A stretch of DNA of 64,000 nt, taken from Synechococcus sp. KORDI-100 (GTDB taxonomy: Bacteria; Cyanobacteriota; Cyanobacteriia; PCC-6307; Cyanobiaceae). The stretch is from the NCBI RefSeq assembly GCF_000737535.1, contig NZ_CP006269.1:2108001-2172000 (forward strand). The letters are read 5' to 3'. The notes under the pieces were generated by a model. The model was given only the letters and a program-made list of their open reading frames with translations, was not told where the DNA came from and searched no databases. Numbering within the stretch: the stretch's first letter is position 1; the number at the start of each line of letters is the position of its first letter. Of the stretch, positions 42,202-50,894 are shown one piece after another. A program made the translations under genes and the position numbers.

Positions 42202-42882
42202 ATGGGCGGCTTCCAATTACGAGTCAGGGCAAAGCGCCATCAGGGTGAGAAAGGATTCACCCTCACTGAAGTGATGGTCTCCGGAGTTCTTGTCACCATG
42301 GTGATGACGTCGGTGGGGCAGATGCTGACCTCATCACTGGCCGGAAGCGCCGATATTGCAAGCCGTCGTCGCATCGAAAATGCGATTGAAGACAATATCC
42401 AGTCCATTCACCAGGTCGATGGTCTGCTGGCCAAATATCTGAAACTCAACAGCGACAAATTAGAGGAGGCATGCCAGTCGCCGACGGCATTTTTTGCGAA
42501 CGAACTGATCAAGGAAGGGGGGGTTGCCTTTGTCAAAACGCCCACGCACAGAGACGCAGACAATGGAGAGACGATCCAACGCACGATCTCACCTGATCAG
42601 GCAAACGGCGTAACCAGAATCACCTATCAATTCAAAGCGCCGGAACAGAGCATCGGCACGGAGCGTCGCGTTGTTGAAGTGCACCCCAACTTTCAGGTGG
42701 ATTGCACCAGCGATGTCACCACTGCTGAAGCCGCAGCGGTAGCAGACACTGAAAAAGCAGTGAAAACCCCCAAGAAAAAGCAGTCCACAAAAACAACCAA
42801 GACGAAAAAGAACACAACGCGCTCGAAAGGGAAAAGCAAGCGCAAGTGTTCCTTGCGTCAATGGATCAAAGGCCGGTGCTGA
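42202..42882 (+). CDS. Prepilin-type protein with basic Lys-rich tail
   Basis: A 226-residue prepilin from ATG 42202; TTG 42136 would add 22 residues. The leader ends GEKG, then FTLTEVMVSGVLVTMVMTSV with Glu 5. The body is a paralogue of the gene at 32552. Unlike it, the last ~40 residues are highly basic and low complexity (KTPKKKQSTKTTKTKK, TTRSKGKSKRKC), resembling nucleic-acid-binding or polyanion-binding tails. It is separated from the main pilin series by lepA and the SMR gene, pointing to a rearrangement. Confidence 0.83.
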   Translation: MGGFQLRVRAKRHQGEKGFTLTEVMVSGVLVTMVMTSVGQMLTSSLAGSADIASRRRIENAIEDNIQSIHQVDGLLAKYLKLNSDKLEEACQSPTAFFANELIKEGGVAFVKTPTHRDADNGETIQRTISPDQANGVTRITYQFKAPEQSIGTERRVVEVHPNFQVDCTSDVTTAEAAAVADTEKAVKTPKKKQSTKTTKTKKNTTRSKGKSKRKCSLRQWIKGRC

Positions 42883-42934
42883 TCAACCAACCATTTTTTC
42901 GCTGATGGGTCTCACCGTTGTGACCACCAGGCGG

Positions 42935-44503
42935 CTACCCGCCTGCTCCCTCAAGGCCCAACCGTGCATCACTGCGGCGGCGCATTCCGGCCAGAACGGA
43001 GCCATCGGTTGCAGGATCCTGGCCATAGGAGGGCAACACAGCCCGCAAGCGTTCCTGCCATTGCAGGGTCTCCAGCTGGTCTGCAAAGCAGCGCTCCAGC
43101 ACCTCCAGCATGATCGTCACCGCCGTGCTGGCACCGGGAGAGGCTCCCAACAGGGCGGCCAGGGATCCATCGCCTGAGGCCACAACCTCGGTTCCGAGCT
43201 GCAGACGGCCTCCCTCCCGCTTGCTGCTTTTGATGATCTGAACGCGCTGGCCCGCCACCGAAAGGCTCCAGTCCTCGGGATCGGCCATGGGCATGAACGC
43301 CTGCAGTGCCGCGTGGCGCTCCTCCGGACTCTGACGCAGTTGATTCACCAGGTAGCGAACCAGTTCGACGTTCTTGACGCCGACCTGCAGCATCGGAAAG
43401 ACGTTGGTCGGCCGAACCGACTTGGGGAGGTCGAAGAGGGAGCCCTGCTTGAGGAACTTGCTGCTGAATCCGGCAAAGGGTCCGAACAGCAGCGAGCGCT
43501 GGCCATCGATCCAGCGGGTATCGAGGTGGGGGACGGACATCGGCGGGGCTCCCACGGCCGCCTTGCCATAGACCTTGGCCCGTTGCTGATCCGCCAACGC
43601 TGTGTTGTTGCAGACAAGCCAGAGCCCACTGACCGGGAACCCGGCAAAGTCGATCGCTTCCGGAATGCTGGAACGCTGCAATAAAGGCAGTGCACCACCA
43701 CCGGCGCCGAGAAACACGAAGGACGTCTGAATGTCGAAACGGCCCGATGGACCGCTCAACTCCAGGCGCCAATCCGCCTCGGTCATGTCCGTGCGGCGCA
43801 GGCGATTGAGATCAAGCACCTCGGTGCCGTACCAGATGGTGAGGGCACCGGAGTTCTGAAGGGGCTGGAGATAGGCCCGGGTCAAGGCCCCGAAATCAAT
43901 GTCGGTGCCCCGTTCGATGCGTGTGGCTGCAACCGGCTGCTGCGGATCCCGGCCCTCCATCACCAGAGGCATCCACTCCATCAGTTGCTGACGGTCCTCA
44001 CTCCAGTGCATCGCTGCGAAGGCAGGAAGCTCACGGAGCTGACCGAAGCGCTGCTTCAGAAAAGCGATGTTGTCGTCGGTCCAGACCGCACTGATGTGCG
44101 CCGCCTGATGCAGAAACTCCCTGGGATCAAGGCTGCCGCGTTCAGCCAGGGATCCCCAGAATTCAAGACTGCGCTCAAAGGCAGCGTTGATCGCCACCGC
44201 TTTACTGGTGGCCACCGTGCCATCAGCTTGAAGCGGGGTGTAGTTGAGTTCGCAGTTGGCCGCATGGCCTGTTCCGGCGTTGTTGACAGCGGCGGAACTT
44301 TCCAGGGCCGGGGCGTCCAGCCGTTCCACCATCAGCAACCGCAGGTCCGGGTCGAGCTCGTGGAGCAAGGCCGCCAGGGTGGCGCCCATGATTCCAGCGC
44401 CCACAAGCACAGCGTCATAGTGGCCATCCGCCACGGAAGAGCTGTCTGAACCAGAAGAAGCGTCGTTCTGCACCGGAGCTGGGGTGAAAACCGCTCTCGT
44501 CAC
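42935..44503 (-). CDS. mqo: Malate:quinone oxidoreductase
   Basis: A 522-residue FAD enzyme from GTG 44503. The dinucleotide motif is AVLVGAGIMGATLAALLHEL; further MQO signatures are SSAAVNNAGTGHAANCELNY and the C-terminal region SLAALLGASPGASTAVTIML. It oxidises malate to oxaloacetate and passes electrons to quinone at the membrane. The first ~28 residues are low-complexity and may be dispensable. It is divergent from the NifU-like gene. Confidence 0.94.
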   Translation of the reverse strand: MTRAVFTPAPVQNDASSGSDSSSVADGHYDAVLVGAGIMGATLAALLHELDPDLRLLMVERLDAPALESSAAVNNAGTGHAANCELNYTPLQADGTVATSKAVAINAAFERSLEFWGSLAERGSLDPREFLHQAAHISAVWTDDNIAFLKQRFGQLRELPAFAAMHWSEDRQQLMEWMPLVMEGRDPQQPVAATRIERGTDIDFGALTRAYLQPLQNSGALTIWYGTEVLDLNRLRRTDMTEADWRLELSGPSGRFDIQTSFVFLGAGGGALPLLQRSSIPEAIDFAGFPVSGLWLVCNNTALADQQRAKVYGKAAVGAPPMSVPHLDTRWIDGQRSLLFGPFAGFSSKFLKQGSLFDLPKSVRPTNVFPMLQVGVKNVELVRYLVNQLRQSPEERHAALQAFMPMADPEDWSLSVAGQRVQIIKSSKREGGRLQLGTEVVASGDGSLAALLGASPGASTAVTIMLEVLERCFADQLETLQWQERLRAVLPSYGQDPATDGSVLAGMRRRSDARLGLEGAGG

Positions 44504-44552
44504 CTTATGGGGCAGCTCCGTAGTCTTGCTGTAACGAGTTCAGCGCAGCTTG

Positions 44553-44798
44553 ATGAGCACCGACACCATGGCCCTCACCCTCGAGAACGTGGAGAAGGTG
44601 CTGGATGAACTGCGGCCCTTCCTGATGGCCGATGGCGGCAACGTGGAAGTGGTGGAGCTCGATGGCCCGATCGTGAAGGTGAGGCTGCAGGGCGCCTGCG
44701 GCAGCTGCCCCAGCAGCACCATGACCTTAAAGATGGGCATTGAACGCAAGATGCGCGAATCGATCCCGGAGGTGAGCGAAGTGGTTCAGGTGCTCTGA
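44553..44798 (+). CDS. NifU-type Fe-S scaffold protein
   Basis: An 81-residue protein made only of the NifU C-terminal domain: [20 protein letters not shown] and [20 protein letters not shown] with the CxxC that holds a [4Fe-4S] or [2Fe-2S] cluster. In cyanobacteria this stand-alone NfuA-like scaffold is the main Fe-S carrier for photosystem I. ATG 44553 is used (a TTG is one codon earlier). It is 23 bases upstream of the next gene. Confidence 0.93.
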   Translation: MSTDTMALTLENVEKVLDELRPFLMADGGNVEVVELDGPIVKVRLQGACGSCPSSTMTLKMGIERKMRESIPEVSEVVQVL

Positions 44799-44821
44799 GC
44801 CGCCCGGGTATCCGCTTCCTC

Positions 44822-45121
44822 GTGCAGTCGCTTGATCGCCTGTTTGTCTACGGCACCCTGAAGGCCAACGGCAGCGCCCATGATCTGATCCGGGGGGCTG
44901 AACGGGAAGCCGACGGCCTTGTTGAAAACGCCGAAGTGATCGAGGTGCGCGGTTATCCGATGCTCAGATCAGGATCGGGAACGGTGCCCGGGGAGGTGTA
45001 TCTCATCCCCGAGGATCGGTGGAGTGCTCTTGATGAGTGGGAGGACGCCCCAAGGGCTTATCAGCGCCGTAAGCGGCGACTCATGGATGGTCGCGAAGTG
45101 TGGGTTTATGAGGCGCCCTGA
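44822..45121 (+). CDS. Gamma-glutamylcyclotransferase-like protein
   Basis: A 99-residue protein from GTG 44822 with the AIG2/GGCT fold start LFVYGTLKANGSAHDLI, a VPGEVYLI strand and the likely catalytic Glu in DEWEDAP. Family members cleave gamma-glutamyl amines or cyclise gamma-glutamyl groups, but many are uncharacterised. Its end overlaps the convergent DUF4079 gene by 16 bases. Confidence 0.85.
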   Translation: MQSLDRLFVYGTLKANGSAHDLIRGAEREADGLVENAEVIEVRGYPMLRSGSGTVPGEVYLIPEDRWSALDEWEDAPRAYQRRKRRLMDGREVWVYEAP

Positions 45122-45780
45122 GGCGGTGCTGGACACACCTTCGCCTCGAAATCGCAGGCGTACACGGCCGGTTTCTGCCAGCTCAGTGGAATCTCCAGCA
45201 GATCACGGCTGCCGGTGATGCCCTGAACCACGAACAGGGCGGCCGCCAAGACGGAGAACGTGATGTGCAGACGCCGAAGGCGAAGGTCGCGCAGGATCTC
45301 GGGGCGGAGGGCGAGTGAACAGAGCATCAGGCCGGTGACCACAACGCCCGACCAGTAGTGATCCTGTTTCCACACCTCGGGTTGGGCGCCAAGCCCCAGC
45401 ACGCCAGCCCAGCTGATCAGCGCGAAGACCAGACGCAACGACAATGCCTGGCTAAACCAAAGTGCCACCAGGCTGGCAACGCTGCCCAGCAGCACCAGAA
45501 CCAACAGACCGGCTCGACCAATCCCGCCGGAGAATTCAGCAAGGGGCACCTTGCTGCCAATCGCTACCGCCAGAGCAATCAGCACCAGACACTGCACCGA
45601 TGCGGCCAACCAGCGACCGAGCTGGCTGTGGTCGTGGCCGACAACTGCCGGGTGCTTCACCTTGTTGACCCGTCGCTGGCGGGTCTGCCAGGCGAGTCGC
45701 AGCACCATGCCGATCAGCGGATAAATGATCACGACGGCCAAAGCCGGATGCAGGAGCCACAACCAATCAACGGCGGTCAC
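45106..45780 (-). CDS. DUF4079 membrane protein
   Basis: A 224-residue protein from GTG 45780 with about five to six hydrophobic helices. The pattern WLLHPALAVVIIYPLIGMVL near the start and WKQDHYWSGVVVTGLML later, with conserved His, is that of cyanobacterial DUF4079, which resembles heme-binding cytochrome b561-type bundles. Function is not established; a thylakoid electron-transfer role is inferred from family phylogeny and His placement. Confidence 0.78.
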   Translation of the reverse strand: MTAVDWLWLLHPALAVVIIYPLIGMVLRLAWQTRQRRVNKVKHPAVVGHDHSQLGRWLAASVQCLVLIALAVAIGSKVPLAEFSGGIGRAGLLVLVLLGSVASLVALWFSQALSLRLVFALISWAGVLGLGAQPEVWKQDHYWSGVVVTGLMLCSLALRPEILRDLRLRRLHITFSVLAAALFVVQGITGSRDLLEIPLSWQKPAVYACDFEAKVCPAPPQGAS

Positions 45781-46179
45781 GTGCGGTGCGTGCTTCGGTG
45801 AGCCTTAACAACGTTCATGATGTCCTGAATGGCATCGACGAGGATGGGCTCTCAAAAATCTCTCAATATTTTTCACTGAATGTCTTTTTCTTCTAATCGT
45901 CGTTATCTGAATGCCAGTCTCTGGATAATTCTCTATGGCTCATCTGAAACTGATCCACAGCTCAACAAACGAGCACCAGAACAGCCAACAATGGCTGAAA
46001 AGATACATTCCTAGATCTGAGCACTAGATCTGGGTATTTGTTCTCGCAAACAAATAATCACCGTAATAGCTGATACATAACTGGGGATTGATTCTTGATA
46101 AAGAACTGTTGAGTTATGGCCGACATGAACTTCTCAGACTAGGTTTGTAAATGCTTGTGATTTCTATCTGCTGTTCTAA
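45781..46179. other. AT-rich intergenic region
   Basis: About 400 bases upstream of the broken RTX gene. AT-rich with no reading frame of note. It presumably includes the promoter of that gene and of the leftward DUF4079 gene; I see no clear hairpin or repeat. Confidence 0.5.
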
Positions 46180-47786
46180 ATGGATCATCTTCAAAAAAAG
46201 TACTTCACGCTTAAATCTCAAGTTGGCACCAAGCGTCATGATTTCTTAGCATCTCATAAGGGACGCCATGGAAACCTCTTTGGCGGTCCTGGCCGTGACA
46301 CTCTCGTTGCGTCTGGTGGCCACGATCTGCTGCATGGTGGGGCGGGTGCTGATGTTTATGCAATTGCAACAACGGATAGAGAGCAGCGAAGACTTGCAAG
46401 GAAAGGCAAGCATCATGTGCACTCAATAATGGATTTTGATCCATCAGAGGGTGACACCCTAGATCTGTCTCACGTCGTAGACAACGTTAAAGATTTGAAA
46501 TTTATTGGTGATAAGCCTTATCGAGGTCAGCGTGGCGTTATTCGTTTCCTTCCCAATGGTTACCCAGAGCCACCAACTACTGTGGAAGGCAACAAGAAAA
46601 ATCGAAACTTCGAAGGGGATCTACTCAAGGTGAGCCGCTTGATTGAGGCTGGTTCCCAGAATTCAAGCTCCCGGTCTTCCACTTTCCGGAGCCGACGCCA
46701 CCGAAAACTTCTCTCCCGTCCCATGTTCCGCCAATCCCGCCGACACCGCCCACACCTCCACCAGCGCCGCCAGTTGTTCACATTATTCCCAAGTCGCCAG
46801 ATGTACCTCACACAGTAATTAAACTTCCGACGTCAACACCATCTTTGCCTATCCCGACAACAGGACCTGAAATTGCTAAGGCATTTACGTCCAGCTTAAC
46901 CCCTAGCAATCTTGGAAAAACATTGACCGATTTAGGACATTCTTTTGTTAATGATACAATAAGTAGTGCCTTAAGTTCAAATCTGAACTTTGATAATTTA
47001 ACAGATTTCGCAAGTAGTACTGCAAAGGGTATACCCATTCCTGGCTCCGATTCATATTTCAATATTGGACCTTTCGCTGATTTTACACCAAAGCTTTCGA
47101 ACGTACGGATGCCATTTATTCCCCCGTTGAAGCCAATATCAATTGATGATCTTGGTGTTGATATCGACATGGTTTACGACATGGGAATTCAATCTACTGT
47201 GACAACTGGAACGAAAACAGGTTCCTTTAATTTGCCATCAGTCTCCTATACTCCTATTCCACTTGAATTCTATGATGATGGTTTTAATAGAGTAAACGGT
47301 GGAATTGAGGTTGGTTATCAGCCAAAGCTGGTTATTGGAGACGCGGCTACAAACAAAACTATCGGCATTAAGGTTGGTTTTAAAGGTGATATCGCCACAA
47401 AGATTCAATCGGAACCTACGATTGAAACTTCTGGTGAGCCATACGCGACTATCGATGACGATATAACTGGCTTTGGGCTTGAGCATGAAGTTGCTCTCAA
47501 GCTTAAACTTGGCGTTGAGGTAGGCCCTAAGCTTCCTGGTAGCGAATCTTACCTTCCAGAGGATGGCTGTAAAGCCTCTATAGTGGCTGGTGGCTTGGAA
47601 TTGACAACCCCTTTGACAGTAGGCCTCTACACAGATAAGCAAAATACGCTTACACTTGAAAGTAAGATTTCACCTTATGGTGATATTGGAGCTCTTGCTT
47701 GTGGGGATTACTCTGTAACAGCTATACCGCTTGCATTTTCCGAGCCGATTGTACAATTGTTACCGAAGCAAACTATTAATATTTAG
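46180..47786 (+). pseudogene. RTX-like secreted protein gene with a frameshift
   Basis: The first frame, from ATG 46180, encodes ~155 residues of RTX-like sequence (NLFGGPGRDTLVASGG; DLLHGGAGADVY; IMDFDPSEGDTLDL) and then runs into Arg/Ser/His-rich nonsense to a stop at 46816-46818. From about 46647 the -1 frame opens and encodes a Pro-rich linker (FPEPTPPK; PPIPPTPPTPPPAPP) that continues unbroken through 47786 into a ~310-residue beta-rich domain. A single-base change near 46645-46660 would restore one ~535-residue protein. No clear slippery heptamer is seen, so a mutation or sequencing error is likelier than programmed frameshifting. A terminator follows at 47811. Confidence 0.7.
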
Positions 47787-47810
47787 CCGCTTACATAATT
47801 TGCGTTAGCA

Positions 47811-47836
47811 AAGCCCTGCCTGAGCGGGGCTTTTTT
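47811..47836 (+). terminator. Rho-independent terminator
   Basis: AAGCCC (47811-47816) pairs with GGGCTT (47827-47832), and the T-run extends to 47836. It lies 25 bases after the stop of the frameshifted RTX-like gene and is well placed to end its transcript. Confidence 0.8.
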
Positions 47837-48853
47837 GATGTACATGACCAATCAAGTATAAGAATTGGTCACTCCGCTTCTACATATTTGGAATGCTTGT
47901 GTCTAGCGCATCGGAGTAGGCAGGCTATTCACCTTGCTGATCAAGACCAATCCAAGGATCAGATCTGGCATAAGGTCAGACAATAAGGCATCAACTTCAC
48001 TAATTCCAAAAATCAGCTAGTTGCTGCCTGTGCCTGAAGCGTTCACCATGTTGTTGCACACTTCCTCCGGTGGAACTGAACTAAAACTGCATGCCATCAG
48101 CTCAAAAGCTGCAGATCCTGATTCAGCAGATGCAAGGATGAGGAGGGGAGAAGTTCTGATAAATGAGACAACTCTATGGACGAACGACTCGTTACATCAA
48201 GCAATTATCCAAACAAATTGATAACAATAAAGGATAACCTAACCAGACACAGCTGGAAGGCGCTGAGACAAACCTAAATAACATTAAGATGGAATCCATT
48301 ATGCGACCCCTTGCCGTTCAAATTCAGAGCAAATACAAGTAAGTTGTATTGCCTAATGCATACAAGGCAAAAGCTTCCTGTAGACGGCTTTTTAAAGAAT
48401 CAAATACTTTCTCTTGAGTGATCTTATACCCTTCAATCTTGTTAAGACTGTCAATTTCTAATTCTCAATGGGGAAACTCCTATGATTATTTCGAGATTAA
48501 CGATTAAATCCTTACACCATTTGGACATCGTCTCGACTATTACTTGAATCACCTTAGGCAATTTGAGAGACTAATGGATATTATATTTCGTATATTTTTT
48601 TGGGTTTACCCCTCTCACCACTACAGACGCAGTGATGCAACTCCTGGCCAAAATCCTATCTAGCAGTATGTGACGGAACTGCGTTAAACAATGCAGCAAA
48701 TAGAGACAGTCTCTTCATAGGTATCGGTTTGCTGTTTGTAATACACCCGTAATGGCTATAAAAGTCAAATGGTGATGCGTTATTTATAATCCAAGAGCCG
48801 CTGATGTCACAATATATTGAGGTCATATACTTTGTCAGCAGTGAAGCTCTGAT
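47837..48853. other. 1-kb AT-rich region without convincing gene
   Basis: Short frames exist (48021-48221 plus; 48656-48934 minus) but neither looks like a conserved protein, and the second overlaps the start of the aminotransferase gene. No RNA gene or repeat is recognised. The composition matches the adjacent broken RTX gene, so the two may have arrived together. Confidence 0.5.
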
Positions 48854-50053
48854 GTGACCGATCTGAACGGCGCTCAATTCAGAGATCTCTTCCCAGCACT
48901 GGCCAACAAGACCTATTTCAATTTCGGTGGGCAAGGACCTCTCCCCACCCCATCGTTGAACGCGATCACCAGCTGTTGGCAGCGCATTCAGGAACTGGGG
49001 CCATTCACAACCGATCTCTGGCCCTTCATCGGCACTGAGCTGAACAGCACCCGGCAGCAGTTAGCCAAGCTCTGCGGTGTCGCCCCCCATCGTCTTGCTC
49101 TTACGGAGAACGTCACCAGTGGATGCGTGTTGCCGCTCTGGGGTCTGCCGTTCAGCCCTGGCGATCACCTGCTGATCAGCGACTGCGAACACCCAGGTGT
49201 TGTGGCCGCCTGCGCCGAGCTGGCCCGTCGCGAGGGACTGCAGATCAACACCCTGCCGGTGCAGAACCTGCGAGGCGATCCGAGCGCCAGAGATGCCGGC
49301 GTGATGGATGCTCTTGAGCAAACCCTGCAGCCAAGGACCCGGCTGGTGGTGCTGTCCCATCTGCTCTGGAACACCGGCCAGATCATGCCGATCACCGCGG
49401 TGGCTGATCGCCTGAGCAACCACCCGCATCGGCCCTTCCTGCTGGTGGATGCCGCCCAGAGCTTCGGCCAGATCCCTACCGATCAAGCGGCCGCGGCGGC
49501 TGACATCTATGGCTTCACCGGCCACAAGTGGGCCTGCGGGCCGGAGGGACTCGGCGGAGTCGCGCTGTCTGAGCGGCTGCTTGCGGAGGCCAATCCAACC
49601 CTGATCGGCTGGCGCAGTCTCCGCAATGAGAGCAAGGCAGACCCCAGCAATCTCAATCCGTTCCACCACGACAGTCGACGCTTTGAAGTGGCCACCAGTT
49701 GCGTGCCCCTGATGGCAGGTCTGCGTTGCTCGCTCGATCTGCTTGAGCAGACCGGCTCCCCAGAGCAGCGACTGCAGCAAATCCGCTCGCTGAGCGGCAG
49801 GGTCTGGCAGGGGCTCGCAGATGTGCCCGGGGTGACGCCGCTTCTCTCCAGTGCGCCGGTGAGCGGACTCGTGAGCTTCACGTGGGGCAGCGAGCAGCCC
49901 CTCGGCGACCTGGTGAAACAGCTTGGCAGCGAGGGAATCTGGATCCGAGATCTGGCGGATCCTGATTGCCTGCGGGCCTGCACCCACACGTTCACAACAG
50001 ACGAGGAGGTGGACGCCTTGATCGAGGCCTTGAAGCGACTGGCCACGACCTGA
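48854..50053 (+). CDS. Class V aminotransferase, cysteine/cystine lyase-like
   Basis: A 399-residue PLP enzyme from GTG 48854. The PLP Lys is in GFTGHKWACGPEGLGG (~225-240); other marks are YFNFGGQGPLP at the start, ENVTSGCVLPLWGL, SDCEHPGVVAAC and VDAAQSFGQIP. The features resemble the cyanobacterial C-DES-type enzymes that release sulfur from cystine or cysteine, related to NifS/SufS desulfurases. Exact substrate uncertain. Confidence 0.87.
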   Translation: MTDLNGAQFRDLFPALANKTYFNFGGQGPLPTPSLNAITSCWQRIQELGPFTTDLWPFIGTELNSTRQQLAKLCGVAPHRLALTENVTSGCVLPLWGLPFSPGDHLLISDCEHPGVVAACAELARREGLQINTLPVQNLRGDPSARDAGVMDALEQTLQPRTRLVVLSHLLWNTGQIMPITAVADRLSNHPHRPFLLVDAAQSFGQIPTDQAAAAADIYGFTGHKWACGPEGLGGVALSERLLAEANPTLIGWRSLRNESKADPSNLNPFHHDSRRFEVATSCVPLMAGLRCSLDLLEQTGSPEQRLQQIRSLSGRVWQGLADVPGVTPLLSSAPVSGLVSFTWGSEQPLGDLVKQLGSEGIWIRDLADPDCLRACTHTFTTDEEVDALIEALKRLATT

Positions 50054-50122
50054 GGCCGATCCCGTAACACCAGCGTCTGCCGATCGAATCAGGCCAGACT
50101 GGTTGAGCGTGGATCAGCAGCG

Positions 50123-50356
50123 ATGCTCTGGCTCAAGAAACTGAACTTCATGGAAACGGCAAAGCTGGAAATGGAGTTGATGAAAGCTTTCGAAGCCGGC
50201 GAAAATCTGGATGCCAAGATTCAGAGCCAAGCTGATCTCGCCGCCAGCACGAAGGATCCAGAACAGGCCTGGAAACTTGATGTCTGGAAAAAGATGTTGG
50301 TGAGAATCCGAAAAATGCAAACCATGATGAGCGGTGAAAGCCAACCGAAACCATGA
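50123..50356 (+). CDS. Small hypothetical protein
   Basis: A 77-residue, mostly helical protein (METAKLEMELMKAFEAGENL; DVWKKMLVRIRKMQTMM). No family recognised. It sits between the aminotransferase gene and a long inverted repeat, without clear operon partners. Confidence 0.45.
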   Translation: MLWLKKLNFMETAKLEMELMKAFEAGENLDAKIQSQADLAASTKDPEQAWKLDVWKKMLVRIRKMQTMMSGESQPKP

Positions 50357-50499
50357 CAAAGGCACCATGGAGCACATGAAGTCCTGAGTGATGGCCTTCA
50401 CCGCGGAATCTCTGACGAAAGCCATTTAGCTGTCGGCGTCCCCGATGTTTTTTACCTGCCGGCATCGGAGCCATGATGCATGTGTTGTCCGGCAGAAAC

Positions 50500-50534
50500 A
50501 TTGACATTGATCATTCAGGATGATCAATGTCAAT
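50500..50534. terminator. 15-bp perfect inverted repeat, bidirectional
   Basis: ATTGACATTGATCAT (50500-50514) is the exact inverse of ATGATCAATGTCAAT (50520-50534) around a TCAGG loop. It overlaps the stop codon of the leftward lipoprotein-like gene (50530-50532) and lies ~145 bases after a rightward gene, so it could end transcripts from both sides. T-runs are weak. A protein-binding palindrome is the alternative. Confidence 0.65.
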
Positions 50535-50823
50535 CTTGTTCGCCTGCATCATTCATACCAGAGCAGATTGAATCCAGCTCCTGAATGTAAACCTCAATGT
50601 TGTTCACAGTGATCTCACTGAAGGCTTTTCCTGTTGACATCCTCGGGAGAGGTTTCTTGGCAATAGTTTCATAGGGCAACGAGAGTGCATGGCGATTTGT
50701 CACACTTTCATCCCAGAGTTCGCAGTGAACTCTCTGAAAATCTCGCTCACTCAATGAGGCACAGCCAACAAGAAAGGCACCAACCCACCAGCAGGATCTC
50801 AAGATCACCTCACGCCACGACAT
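50530..50823 (-). CDS. Small putative lipoprotein
   Basis: A 97-residue protein from ATG 50823 (earlier ATGs at 50832 and 50856 are possible). The N-terminus is a short signal (MSWREVILRSCWWVGA) with a lipobox FLVGCAS, so lipidation at the Cys is expected. The mature part is polar with two more Cys (HCELWD; DSICSG). No family recognised. Its 3' end lies inside a perfect inverted repeat. Confidence 0.55.
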   Translation of the reverse strand: MSWREVILRSCWWVGAFLVGCASLSERDFQRVHCELWDESVTNRHALSLPYETIAKKPLPRMSTGKAFSEITVNNIEVYIQELDSICSGMNDAGEQD

Positions 50824-50894
50824 GAGCCGCATGGGTTGGGTCGCAAGAGCTGACAAGGCTTCTGACGGCTCCCATGCACTCCGTCAACGAGGCG

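Noticed and set aside
46640-46665. Programmed -1 frameshift in the RTX-like gene
   Set aside because: No X-XXY-YYZ slippery heptamer or obvious downstream stem is visible at the switch point; a simple indel explains it better.
48656-48934. Minus-strand open frame of 92 residues
   Set aside because: It overlaps the start of the aminotransferase gene and has no signal, domain or ribosome site; composition is that of AT-rich non-coding DNA.
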